A stretch of 32,019 nt of DNA from Clostridiales bacterium (GTDB lineage Bacteria > Bacillota > Clostridia > Caldicoprobacterales > UBA3941): NCBI GenBank assembly GCA_012735575.1, contig JAAYGY010000062.1, positions 1 to 32,019 of the forward strand, read 5' to 3'. Below the pieces are notes generated by a model. That model had not been told where the DNA came from and searched no databases. It was given only the letters and a program-made list of their open reading frames with translations. The translations under genes and the position numbers were made by a program. The first letter of the stretch is position 1. Each line of letters starts with the position of its first letter. This document shows positions 1-7,231 of this stretch, piece after piece.

Positions 1-1395
1 ACCTTGCTCAATCTGCTTTTTAAATAGTGGTATAACACTACCATTACTTCCTAGAACATTACCAAAACGTACTGCTACAAACTCTGTTTTACTGTGTTTG
101 TCCATGGCCTGAATAATCATTTCTGCAATACGCTTGGTAGCACCCATTATATTGGTAGGATTAACAGCCTTGTCAGTGGATATTAATACAAAGCGTTTGG
201 TACCATACTTATCTGCACATTCAGCAGTGTTCAGTGTCCCAAATACGTTGTTTTTAACTGCCTCTGTTGGATTCTTTTCCATAAGTGGTACATGCTTATG
301 TGCAGCTGCATGAAATACCACTCCAGGCCTATATTTTTCAAATATGGACTCCATTCTGGACTTTTCCCGAACAGAAGCTATTAATACTTCAAGATCCAAA
401 TCAGGATGTTTTCTTATTAACTCTTGTTGAAGCTCATATGCACCGTTTTCATATATATCCAAGATAAGGAGTTTTTTAGGCTGCTGCTGGGCAATCTGCC
501 TGCAAAGCTCAGATCCTATGGACCCTCCTCCTCCAGTTACAAGTACGACTTCATCTCGCAGATAGCCTGCTATCTTATCTAAATCTACCTTTACCGGTTC
601 TCTTCCTAGTAGATCTTCTATCTGAACATCTCTGATTTTATTAATTTTAACCTTTTCATTTATTAACTCATAAACACCTGGAAGGGTTTTTAGTTTACAT
701 TTTGTTGTTTTACATATGCCAAGTATCTTTCTTATCTCGCTTTTGGGAGCTGACGGCATGGTAATGATAATCTCATCAATCTCCATCTCCTTGGCCAGTG
801 AAGGTATAGCATAGCGGTCTCCCAGAATACGGACCCCGTTAATCCTGGATTTATGTTTGCATACATCGTCATCTATGGCCACCACAGGTTTCATTTTCAT
901 CTCGGGATGACGCTGTAATTCTTTAATAACTAGCGCTCCAGCTTCCCCCGCACCTACTATCATAACCCTGCGATAATCCCTTGTAAACAGGTGGGATATT
1001 ATCGTCGGATATTTTCCCATCACTCTGAATAAAATCCTGTTGATGCCAGTAAATCCAACAATCATGAAACCATATAACATATATATGCTTAAAGGTATTC
1101 TATAACCTATATAAACAAAACTTAAAAAGGTTCCTCCACATGCAGCCAGACAGGCAAAGCCAATCATAAACATCTCTCTCAGGCTGGCATAATTCCAAAG
1201 GTTGTTATACAGCTGAAAAAGATAGAAGAAACCAATGCCTATTGCTGATGCAATTATGCCCATTACCCACAGGTTATTTATATACCTCTGAGGTATTGCG
1301 CGTTCATATCTAACAAGAAATGCTAATATCAGCGACAGGTTAATAAATAGCAAATCAATAAAGATAAGGCGCAATTTCCTTTTAGTTTTTTCCAT
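1..1395 (-). CDS. CapD/EpsC-like nucleotide-sugar 4,6-dehydratase, 5' part (runs off the window)
   Basis: The first 465 codons of a polysaccharide-biosynthesis dehydratase; the gene continues past base 1. The start is the ATG at 1395 (MEKTKRKLRL), preceded by GGAGGTAATGATT. Four hydrophobic segments fill roughly residues 8-125. A first Rossmann-like region follows (RRVMIVGAGEAG, about 150-260). The catalytic NAD(P)-binding domain begins near residue 285 with VTGGGGSIGSE and includes STDKAVNPTNIMGATKR, where Met replaces the usual Tyr of the YxxxK motif, as is typical of the membrane-bound CapD/PglF group. These enzymes normally convert UDP-GlcNAc to a 4-keto-6-deoxy sugar for capsule, exopolysaccharide or glycan-linker synthesis at the membrane. 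The exact sugar product cannot be told here. It is probably the first gene of an operon extending leftward, behind a long structured leader. Confidence 0.95.
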   Translation of the reverse strand, partial: MEKTKRKLRLIFIDLLFINLSLILAFLVRYERAIPQRYINNLWVMGIIASAIGIGFFYLFQLYNNLWNYASLREMFMIGFACLAACGGTFLSFVYIGYRIPLSIYMLYGFMIVGFTGINRILFRVMGKYPTIISHLFTRDYRRVMIVGAGEAGALVIKELQRHPEMKMKPVVAIDDDVCKHKSRINGVRILGDRYAIPSLAKEMEIDEIIITMPSAPKSEIRKILGICKTTKCKLKTLPGVYELINEKVKINKIRDVQIEDLLGREPVKVDLDKIAGYLRDEVVLVTGGGGSIGSELCRQIAQQQPKKLLILDIYENGAYELQQELIRKHPDLDLEVLIASVREKSRMESIFEKYRPGVVFHAAAHKHVPLMEKNPTEAVKNNVFGTLNTAECADKYGTKRFVLISTDKAVNPTNIMGATKRIAEMIIQAMDKHSKTEFVAVRFGNVLGSNGSVIPLFKKQIEQG

Positions 1396-1636
1396 AATCA
1401 TTACCTCCATCAATCTACGGCTATTTCTTCATTTGTTAGAGCCGTTAGCAATTTTCTATAGCGCTAAAAACATGTTTATTAGCCTATAGATTTTTCTAGA
1501 GGGTAATCACACATGCTGTTAAAAAAGGCATGATCTGCCCAATCCCGGCCATTTTTACCGTGATTCTTTTTATTTATTTTTGACATCCTCCAGACCGCAG
1601 CGCGCCGAAACAGCGTCACAATCTTTTGGAATTTAT
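1396..1636 (-). other. Structured 5' leader of the dehydratase gene
   Basis: Between a candidate promoter and the dehydratase start lies about 240 nt with several inverted repeats in minus-strand RNA. One hairpin, 1456-1489, pairs CTATAG plus GCTAA with TTAGC plus CTATAG. Another, 1417-1422 with 1440-1445, pairs ACGGCT with AGCCGT. Upstream, AATCAC and GTGATT can close a domain in which CATGC/GCATG competes with a short GGCA/TGCC stem followed by six U. That could be an attenuator choice. I do not recognise a known riboswitch class. Long exopolysaccharide operons in Firmicutes are sometimes controlled by leader antitermination (EAR or LoaP type), so this fits by position only. Confidence 0.3.
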
Positions 1637-1643
1637 CAATAAC

Positions 1644-1672
1644 TGAATAGTCAATTTGATATAAATTGTCAA
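1644..1672 (-). promoter_or_regulatory. Candidate promoter for the dehydratase leader
   Basis: On the minus strand a perfect -35 TTGACA (1667-1672) is followed after 17 bp by TATTCA (1644-1649), a weak -10. It would place the start of transcription near 1637. Confidence 0.4.
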
Positions 1673-1805
1673 TAATACCAGAAGTATAATACCACACTAT
1701 CACGTTAAAATCAATCTATTAATATATTCCTACTCTTCCATTTATGTTTTAGTTCCTGCAAAATTAGCCTTTATCTCACTATATTTAAATAGTCCTTTAG
1801 TACTA

Positions 1806-1834
1806 TTGTATTTTAAAGTATATATCTGTATAAT
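1806..1834 (+). promoter_or_regulatory. Promoter of the small membrane peptide gene
   Basis: TTGTAT (1806-1811), a 17-bp spacer and a perfect TATAAT (1829-1834) lie about 65 bp before the ATG at 1900. It is the only convincing plus-strand promoter seen in the window. Confidence 0.65.
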
Positions 1835-1899
1835 ATCCTTAAATAAGGCAAATAAGGAAATAACATGAAACTCATTAACACCAAAGGAGCATCATAAAA

Positions 1900-2064
1900 A
1901 TGAATTTAGTAAGAGGACTCAGAAAGATTTTTGCCAGAAAAGATCCTTATACACCACCCAACGAGTTTAAGCTTAATGAAAAAGAAAAACGAAGTGTTAT
2001 CCTTCTCTTTAGTATTTTGGGCTGTGTCGCTGTCATATCAACCTTACTATACGTCATTAATTAG
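1900..2064 (+). CDS. 54-residue single-pass membrane peptide, hypothetical
   Basis: A short gene: MNLVRGLRKIFARKDPYTPP at the N terminus, then a charged stretch, then one hydrophobic helix at about residues 33-52 (VILLFSILGCVAVISTLLYV). The N-terminal half is basic, which predicts a cytoplasmic N terminus with the helix in the membrane. Support for a real gene: a consensus promoter at 1806-1834, an AAAGGAG ribosome site 10 bases before the ATG, and a hairpin terminator directly after the stop. It is the only plus-strand gene here and is divergent from the dehydratase operon. I do not recognise the family and give no function. Confidence 0.7.
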   Translation: MNLVRGLRKIFARKDPYTPPNEFKLNEKEKRSVILLFSILGCVAVISTLLYVIN

Positions 2065-2067
2065 AAA

Positions 2068-2110
2068 GCCACCTCTAGAACACAATGGTAGTATCCAGAG
2101 GTGCTTTTTT
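2068..2110 (+). terminator. Terminator after the 54-residue peptide gene
   Basis: CACCTCT (2070-2076) pairs with AGAGGTG (2097-2103) and is followed by C and a run of T (2105-2111). It lies between two convergent stop codons (2064 and 2118), so it may also help end the L25 transcript from the other side. Confidence 0.7.
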
Positions 2111-2117
2111 TATTTAT

Positions 2118-2738
2118 CTAGTCTTCAGATGCCCCAATGTCAGTATCTACATCCCCACCAGTATCATCTTCTCCATCATCACTTGCAGTCTCCACAGTTG
2201 GTGCTGTAATAACCGCTAGTACTTCGTCTAAAGGTGTTACAGGCGTAATGCGAAAATCAAGTTCTATATCTGCCATAGTTACAGTATCACCTGGCTCTTT
2301 GCCCGTTACATCTATAGTAATTGAACCAGGGATAATATTAGCTGGTCCAGAAACTTCTACTTCAAATAAATATATCTCTAGCAGAAGTTGACGGCTTTCT
2401 ACTTCTTCCCTACCTTCAAAGATAACTGGTATTGTAGTTCTTATAACTTCATCGGCAGCTATTGCCTGTAAGTCTACGTGAAGAATATTACCTTTTATAG
2501 AATCGTTTTGAACTTCCTTAATAATAACATTCTTCTTTTCATCGCCTATCATTACTATCAACCTAGGGCTTGTCCCTTGGGTCTTTATTACCCGATTAAG
2601 CTCCGATTCCTGAAGCTTAATTGTCATACTGCCATTTTCAATACCTGTCCCATAGATTACCCCAGGAACATAACCCTCAACCCTTACCTTTCGAGCAGAT
2701 TCTTTTCTTCTATCAGCTCTAAGGATGGTTTTTGACAT
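2118..2738 (-). CDS. rplY: 50S ribosomal protein L25, CTC (general stress) form
   Basis: A 206-residue protein beginning MSKTILRADRRKESARKVR, with GGAGGTAATAAT before the ATG. Residues about 5-92 match the L25 5S-rRNA-binding domain (GYVPGVIYGTGIENG, NILHVDLQ). Residues about 95-185 match the beta-rich TL5/CTC C-terminal domain (VSGPANIIPGSITIDV, PGDTVTMADIEL). The last 25 residues are an acidic Asp/Glu/Gly tail, common in this family. L25 binds 5S rRNA in the large subunit; the two-domain CTC form is a general stress protein in Bacillus. Here it stands alone, with its own strong promoter and a hairpin on each side. Confidence 0.95.
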   Translation of the reverse strand: MSKTILRADRRKESARKVRVEGYVPGVIYGTGIENGSMTIKLQESELNRVIKTQGTSPRLIVMIGDEKKNVIIKEVQNDSIKGNILHVDLQAIAADEVIRTTIPVIFEGREEVESRQLLLEIYLFEVEVSGPANIIPGSITIDVTGKEPGDTVTMADIELDFRITPVTPLDEVLAVITAPTVETASDDGEDDTGGDVDTDIGASED

Positions 2739-2770
2739 ATTATTACCTCCAATAAATGTTTGATACCAAA

Positions 2771-2799
2771 ATAATATAGCTTTTTGGAAATAAAGTCAA
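2771..2799 (-). promoter_or_regulatory. Promoter of the L25 gene
   Basis: On the minus strand TTGACT (2794-2799), a 17-bp spacer and TATTAT (2771-2776) sit about 30 bp before the L25 ATG. This is close to the sigma-A consensus. Confidence 0.7.
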
Positions 2800-2821
2800 A
2801 TAATATGGGCTAATAATACTT

Positions 2822-2853
2822 AGAAAGGGGCTGATCTACGCACAGCCCCTTTA
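2822..2853 (-). terminator. Terminator of the acidic lipoprotein gene
   Basis: AAAGGGGCTG (2824-2833) pairs perfectly with CAGCCCCTTT (2843-2852) around a 9-nt loop, 26 bp after the lipoprotein stop. The U tract on the minus strand is short (UUUC), so termination may be partial. Confidence 0.6.
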
Positions 2854-2877
2854 ACCAAATACCCTTGTAGTGTTTAA

Positions 2878-3210
2878 TTATTCTTCGTTGGACTCTTCAG
2901 CGTTCTCTGCTCCATCATTTGCTGTATCTTCTGCCGCGTCATCTGCTGTATCCTCTACTGTGTCATTGCTGTCTGCTGCGTTGTCTTCTGTATCTTCTGT
3001 GTCCACGTCAGCTGCATCTTCTTCATTATCTGACGCGTCGTCTGTTGCATCAGGCTCATCTGCTGCATCCTGGGTATCTGTATCATTGATGGTATTTTCT
3101 GTTGTTGCACCATCTTCATTAACACTGTCTGTTGGAGAACATGCTGTTAGACCTACAGTCATAATCATTAATAAAGCCAGTAAAGTTGCAACAATTTTTT
3201 TAAACCTCAT
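2878..3210 (-). CDS. Small acidic low-complexity lipoprotein
   Basis: A 110-residue protein preceded by AAGGGGGTATTTCA. Residues 1-24 are a lipoprotein signal: basic MRFKK, a hydrophobic core, then lipobox LTAC with Cys24. All the rest, about 86 residues, is made of Asp, Glu, Ala, Thr, Asn and Ser in short irregular repeats such as DTEDTEDNAAD, with no Lys or Arg after residue 5 and no predicted fold. It should be tethered to the outer face of the membrane as a highly negative flexible strand. A role in binding cations or spacing at the wall is conceivable but not shown. The plus strand of this repeat encodes an open Ser/Ala-rich frame that is only its mirror image. Confidence 0.8.
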   Translation of the reverse strand: MRFKKIVATLLALLMIMTVGLTACSPTDSVNEDGATTENTINDTDTQDAADEPDATDDASDNEEDAADVDTEDTEDNAADSNDTVEDTADDAAEDTANDGAENAEESNEE

Positions 3211-3367
3211 TGAAATACCCCCTTAAAAATTATTAGTTGCATCTAAATACTTAAGTCGCCCTTAAATAACTTTTAAGTGGATTTCACCTCCTTTATACCC
3301 AATCCAAAGTATAAAGGATAATTTTAAACAAACTATGAACAATTTATAAATATTTTCTTAATAATGC

Positions 3368-4198
3368 CTATAAGCCTAGTTTTTTCAGGTATTCTCTACT
3401 CATGGCTGCACACTCCATAGAGGTTTTATCAAGAGATGGTTGATCCTGCTCTACAATAACCCATTTAGCGCCAGCCTGCTCTGATGCCTCTAAAATTGAT
3501 TCAAAATCCTGTACACCATATCCAACAGGACGGAAACCAAAAGCCTCCTCCTCTTGTTCATCCTTCTTTTCAGACTCGATGCCAATAAGCTCATAGAGCT
3601 GTTCTGGCTTATCCTTAGCACTCATAACAAAATCCTTGAGATGAACAACAGGTGCTCTTCCTGTGTATTTTCTAACATAATCTGCAGGATCCTCACCTGC
3701 TACCTTGACCCAGCAGGTGTCGATTTCGGTCTGTAATAAATCTTCTGGTATTGATTCGTATATTAGATCCAGTCCGTACTTTCCATCCACTTTAACAAAC
3801 TCAAAGTCATGATTATGATAAAGCATCTGGATCCCAAACTTCTTAGCAGCAACGGCCACCTTTTCAATGTCCTCTATTGTCTTTTGAAAACCGTCAGCTC
3901 CAGGTCTGCGATCCTCCACAAGATAGGGAATTGCTATGTATTTGCATCCAATTTCGGCATAGGCACCAATAACCCCTTCTGGATCCTCCAGCATTGCCTC
4001 CAGGGGTACGTGAGCGGATACGGGCTCAAGCCCTATTCTCTCTAACATTTCCTTTACCTGAGCCGGATCATGGTCATAAAGGCCGGCAAACTCCACTCCG
4101 TCATAACCCATTTCCTTTACCTTTTCCAGTGTTCCTTCAAGATCCTTTTCAGCAAAATCCCTCACTGAATAAATCTGTAAACCTACTGAAAACTTCAT
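3368..4198 (-). CDS. Sugar phosphate isomerase/epimerase, xylose-isomerase-like TIM barrel
   Basis: A 276-residue protein. I chose the ATG at 4198 (MKFSVGLQIYSVRD) because GGGGGAATTATA precedes it; a start nine codons upstream has no ribosome site. Family features: GYDGVEFAGL (Glu36), MLYHNHDFEF (His128, His130), TEIDTCWVK (Asp160), VVHLKDF (His186, Lys188) and VIVEQDQP (Glu250). Glu, Asp and His at these strand ends normally bind a divalent metal and the sugar. Residues about 205-222 form an acidic insert. The family covers isomerases, epimerases and newer lyases or hydrolases of 3-keto sugars, so the reaction is open. An 18-bp palindrome lies about 40 bp upstream. Confidence 0.85.
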   Translation of the reverse strand: MKFSVGLQIYSVRDFAEKDLEGTLEKVKEMGYDGVEFAGLYDHDPAQVKEMLERIGLEPVSAHVPLEAMLEDPEGVIGAYAEIGCKYIAIPYLVEDRRPGADGFQKTIEDIEKVAVAAKKFGIQMLYHNHDFEFVKVDGKYGLDLIYESIPEDLLQTEIDTCWVKVAGEDPADYVRKYTGRAPVVHLKDFVMSAKDKPEQLYELIGIESEKKDEQEEEAFGFRPVGYGVQDFESILEASEQAGAKWVIVEQDQPSLDKTSMECAAMSREYLKKLGL

Positions 4199-4236
4199 TA
4201 TAATTCCCCCCATTTTTATATACATTATGCTATATA

Positions 4237-4254
4237 AATAGTCATATGACTATT
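4237..4254. promoter_or_regulatory. 18-bp palindrome, candidate operator
   Basis: AATAGTCATATGACTATT is a perfect palindrome in the gap between the LCP gene and the TIM-barrel gene, 39 bp before the latter's start. Size and place suit a dimeric repressor or activator site. No regulator gene lies beside it. Confidence 0.4.
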
Positions 4255-4286
4255 CCGGAATCAATATCCCTCAGCCATCTCTTGCT

Positions 4287-5732
4287 TTACTCTTCCATAA
4301 CCTGCCTTATTTTCTCTTTAGCAGCCTCTACTGAGTCATGGTCAGGAATCATTACGTACAGGGGTCTGGTTCTGTATGTGTATGTAGTTTCCATGGCTCC
4401 ATTTCCTATAACATTGTTAGTTTCTATGGCCCAGGGGGACATATCATCTATCTGCATCTTAGCCAGGCTGGTAATCTCCCTGGTACTCATATTTGTATCA
4501 ACACCATCGGCAACACTGTTCATTATTGCGTTGTAATTGGTCAGGATAGCTGGAGATAAGGCTTTATTTATCATACCTTTTATAACTTCCATCTGGTTTT
4601 TGCCCCGCTGATGGTCACCTGCAGCAAAGGATTTCCTTTCCCGACAAAAGGCCAGGGCCTGTTCTCCGTTTAGATGGTTAATGCCTTTATTAAAGCTGTA
4701 TCCTCCTGCATTAAATGCATACTCTGAGTTTACAGTTATGCCTCCAAGAGTATCTACCATCTTAATCAGGGTTGAGAAGTTGACCCGGGCATAATAGTCT
4801 ATATCAATATCGTATAACTCCTCCAGTGTTCCTATGGATACATCAATACCATATACCCCTGCATGGGTTAGTTTGTCCCTCATTCCCCCTGATATAGGGA
4901 AAGGTACATAATAATCCCTGGGAGTTGTTGTAAGCAAGATCTTCTTAGTCTTGGGGTTAACTGTTGCTATAATGTTTACATCGCTTCTGCTGGTAGTTCT
5001 AATGGAACCATAGGTATCTATACCACTAATATATACGTTAAATGGCTCCTCCAGCACCTTTTTATCGCCAGATTCAATGACAAATGGTGTCTCAATCTTA
5101 TGCCCAGTGATTACCCTGGTTCTTTCATCGAAATCCTCGTAAAACTCCTTTATGGTTTCCCTATAGGCTTCATTTAGTATAATAGCCCCTACCTGCTTGC
5201 TATATAAGGCTTCCACCTGGGTTTCAAAATCTGTAAAGGCCTGAGTTTTTATTTCTGTATTTAAATCATTATTAATTTTCTCTATGGTCTTATCTGTATT
5301 TTCCCTATCAATAGTCTCCTGAATTCCAAACAGATAGTCAACCAAATCATCTAAAGTCTGCGCCGGATCTTCTTTAAGCACTATTACGGACACTTCATCT
5401 ATTTTGGTACTAATACCTGATATATCCGCCAAAGCGGCTTGGGTCTTAAATAGGTAGCTGCTTCCCAGCCCAAGAATAAAGCACATTAACAGGGCAAAGA
5501 GCTTGCCAGCTCTGCGACCTTTGGTTGACAATTGGGTAAAAACAGTTATAGCTTGAAAGAATAATAAAACAACTATGGCTGGTATAAGATATTTGTTGGG
5601 TAAGACATTTAGATTGATTGTTAATCCTAAAAAGAGTGCAGTTATTACTAATTGTAGTATTGAAAGAATGATGCCTATTTTTTTATTATAAAGTATTTTA
5701 TTCACTAATCCCATTTCTTTATACGCTATCAT
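4287..5732 (-). CDS. LytR-CpsA-Psr (LCP) family cell-wall protein
   Basis: A 481-residue membrane protein preceded by GGGAGG four bases before the ATG. Three hydrophobic segments (about 19-40, 47-68, 77-96) anchor a large outer part. A less conserved region (about 97-220) leads into the LCP domain, with TSRSDVNIIATVNPKTKK, TTPRDYYVPF and, near its end, FCRERKSFAAGDHQRGKNQ. The Arg and Asp residues in these blocks bind the pyrophosphate of polyprenyl-linked glycans. LCP enzymes transfer such glycans (teichoic acid, capsule) onto peptidoglycan outside the cell. Three helices instead of the usual one before the domain is a known clostridial arrangement. It may attach the polymer made by the dehydratase operon, but the genes are not in one transcript. 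Confidence 0.92.
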   Translation of the reverse strand: MIAYKEMGLVNKILYNKKIGIILSILQLVITALFLGLTINLNVLPNKYLIPAIVVLLFFQAITVFTQLSTKGRRAGKLFALLMCFILGLGSSYLFKTQAALADISGISTKIDEVSVIVLKEDPAQTLDDLVDYLFGIQETIDRENTDKTIEKINNDLNTEIKTQAFTDFETQVEALYSKQVGAIILNEAYRETIKEFYEDFDERTRVITGHKIETPFVIESGDKKVLEEPFNVYISGIDTYGSIRTTSRSDVNIIATVNPKTKKILLTTTPRDYYVPFPISGGMRDKLTHAGVYGIDVSIGTLEELYDIDIDYYARVNFSTLIKMVDTLGGITVNSEYAFNAGGYSFNKGINHLNGEQALAFCRERKSFAAGDHQRGKNQMEVIKGMINKALSPAILTNYNAIMNSVADGVDTNMSTREITSLAKMQIDDMSPWAIETNNVIGNGAMETTYTYRTRPLYVMIPDHDSVEAAKEKIRQVMEE

Positions 5733-5778
5733 ACATCCTCCCAGTCCCTTTCTTTCAACATTTTAGTTATGCCCCTAT

Positions 5779-5807
5779 ATAATAACACTTTTTGACAATG
5801 TTAGCAA
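5779..5807 (-). promoter_or_regulatory. Candidate promoter of the LCP gene
   Basis: On the minus strand TTGCTA (5802-5807), a 17-bp spacer and TATTAT (5779-5784) lie about 50 bp before the LCP start. The -35 box overlaps one arm of an inverted repeat, TGTTAGCA (5799-5806) with TGCTAACA (5821-5828). Confidence 0.45.
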
Positions 5808-5858
5808 TAAAAAAACCAGGTGCTAACACTAGAAAAGAAGGGGACTAGGAGACTTTTT

Positions 5859-6608
5859 CTACAGGTTTTTTAACATTTCCAAACCCTTTTTAACATCATC
5901 CTTGGGGAAGTATTCCAGACCTATATATCCATTATATCCTGTTTCTCTTATAGCTTTTAAAACTTCCATATAGTTTATCTCACCATAATAGAGTTCATTT
6001 CTTCCTGGATTTCCAGCTGCATGAAAGTATCCGATTTTATCAATGTTATTTCTAATAGTAGATATAAGGTTACCCTCCATAATCTGCTGATGGTATATAT
6101 CGTATAGTACCTTTACATTTCCGCTTCCAACCTTATCGACTATCTCAAAGGCTTCATGAGAACTATATAAATAATACCCTTTGTGGTTCACATGGGTGTT
6201 CAAGGGCTCTATTACCAGGGTTATGCCCTCCTCTTCCAGCATGGGCGCACATACCTTTAGACCGTCAACTATACTATTGTGCTGATCTTCCCTGGAAACA
6301 CCCTCTAGTTCATCCCCTACCTGTGATATTAGGAATTTGCATCCAAGCTCTTTAGCCACTTCTATAGATTTTTTCAGAAACTCTACATACTCATCCCTTT
6401 TCTGTGGATCGGTAAGGCTGATAAAGCCTGTACAGAACGCGGCCACATTAAGCCCTAAAGAATCTACTTCATGTTTAATTCTTTTTATATCCTTATTCCA
6501 CCATGACCAGAATTCAATATTATCCAGCCCTAAATCTTTAACAGTTTTAAGACTCTCATAGAAATCTTTTCCTGAAAACAAGGCCTCCACACAAACAGAG
6601 AACTTCAT
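5859..6608 (-). CDS. Hydroxypyruvate isomerase-like TIM-barrel protein
   Basis: A 249-residue protein. The ATG at 6608 (MKFSVCVEALF) follows AAGGGGAGATACT; a start six codons upstream is less likely. It shows the Hyi/OtnI pattern: VIEPLNTHVN (Glu134), VLYDIYHQQIMEGNL (Asp170, His173), GYFHAAGNPGRNE (His196) followed by GEINY, and IGLEYFP (Glu232). Glu134, Asp170 and Glu232 match the metal-binding set of xylose-isomerase-like barrels. Characterised relatives interconvert hydroxypyruvate and tartronate semialdehyde or isomerise 2-oxo-tetronates. It is a stand-alone gene here, so the natural substrate is unknown. Its N terminus resembles that of the other TIM-barrel protein at 3368-4198. Confidence 0.85.
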   Translation of the reverse strand: MKFSVCVEALFSGKDFYESLKTVKDLGLDNIEFWSWWNKDIKRIKHEVDSLGLNVAAFCTGFISLTDPQKRDEYVEFLKKSIEVAKELGCKFLISQVGDELEGVSREDQHNSIVDGLKVCAPMLEEEGITLVIEPLNTHVNHKGYYLYSSHEAFEIVDKVGSGNVKVLYDIYHQQIMEGNLISTIRNNIDKIGYFHAAGNPGRNELYYGEINYMEVLKAIRETGYNGYIGLEYFPKDDVKKGLEMLKNL

Positions 6609-6726
6609 AGTATCTCCCCTTTTCATAATAAGCTTTTTATAGCTTTTACGTTATATTTTTATTGTAACAGATACTCTAGACCAGGGCTAGATATTCTATA
6701 TGATATATTTATAATTATTATCTATT

Positions 6727-7029
6727 CTAGGAATCCTCTTTATATTCACTTTCTTCCACGTCTGTGATGGAATCTAAATTATGGCTATATTCCTGGATTA
6801 GACTATCATCTAAATATTCGCTAAACTCCCTAACTATTATGACTAATTCTTCTCTAGTAAATCCTCTCCTGTCATATATCATATCTAAATAGTTTCTTAT
6901 ATTAGCCCCAATATTTATTTTCAAATATTTTCCTATTATACCCATTTCCCTGCAATATATCTCGGTTTTTTCTATTATTTTTCTTATATCATTTACATAT
7001 CTTTGAACTCTCAACAACAGATTCACCAC
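6727..7029 (-). CDS. 100-residue hypothetical protein, weakly Spo0E-like
   Basis: A short protein starting at tandem GTG codons with AAGG only a few bases upstream, so the start is uncertain; a TTG five codons in, behind AAGGTGGTGAAT, is an alternative. It is predicted mostly helical and ends in an acidic tail. Residues about 45-81 (IRNYLDMIYDRRGFTREELV and then FSEYLDDSLIQEY) recall the helix-hairpin-helix of Spo0E-like aspartyl phosphatases, where an SQELD motif precedes a conserved Tyr. The match is loose and the protein is longer than usual members, so I treat it as hypothetical. It lies downstream of the amino-sugar operon terminator. Confidence 0.5.
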   Translation of the reverse strand: MVNLLLRVQRYVNDIRKIIEKTEIYCREMGIIGKYLKINIGANIRNYLDMIYDRRGFTREELVIIVREFSEYLDDSLIQEYSHNLDSITDVEESEYKEDS

Positions 7030-7093
7030 CTTGATTTTATTCTGATGCTTTTTTGCTATTATTATTCTTAAGTTTCATTACTTACTTTTGCAC

Positions 7094-7134
7094 AAAAAAA
7101 CCGGATAGAAGTAGTTGAAAATCTACCTCTACCC
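7094..7134 (-). terminator. Terminator of the amino-sugar operon
   Basis: On the minus strand GGGTAGAGGTAG pairs with CTACTTCTATCC (7123-7134 with 7103-7114; two G-U pairs), 8-nt loop, followed by CGG and a run of seven T. It lies about 100 bp after the GH123-like gene. Confidence 0.8.
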
Positions 7135-7149
7135 AGTTACTCTCTAAAA

Positions 7150-7190
7150 TATAATGGCTATTGATAAGTGAATGGTCAATAGCCATTATA
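7150..7190. repeat. Hairpin repeat, copy 1
   Basis: A 15-bp perfect inverted repeat, TATAATGGCTATTGA (7150-7164) with its complement (7176-7190), around an 11-nt loop. Copy 2 at 27011-27077 shares the arm and adjoining loop sequence. No U tract follows, and a separate good terminator lies just beyond, so this is not the main terminator. Confidence 0.7.
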
Positions 7191-7231
7191 CATATATAGC
7201 AATAACTGTCGAATTAGCATAATGGGTAAAA

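Noticed and set aside
1479-1703. Minus-strand 74-codon frame in the dehydratase leader
   Set aside because: No similarity or composition typical of a protein, GGAGG directly touching an internal ATG, and it spans the promoter-like sequence and stem-loops of the leader.
2870-3226. Plus-strand open frame of 118 codons rich in Ser and Ala
   Set aside because: It is the complement of the Asp/Glu/Ala repeat in the lipoprotein gene. The minus strand has the signal peptide, ribosome site and terminator.
3276-3295. Strong AAAGGAGGTGA ribosome-site-like sequence on the minus strand before the lipoprotein gene
   Set aside because: The only in-range start (GTG) gives four codons before a stop, so no leader peptide is supported.
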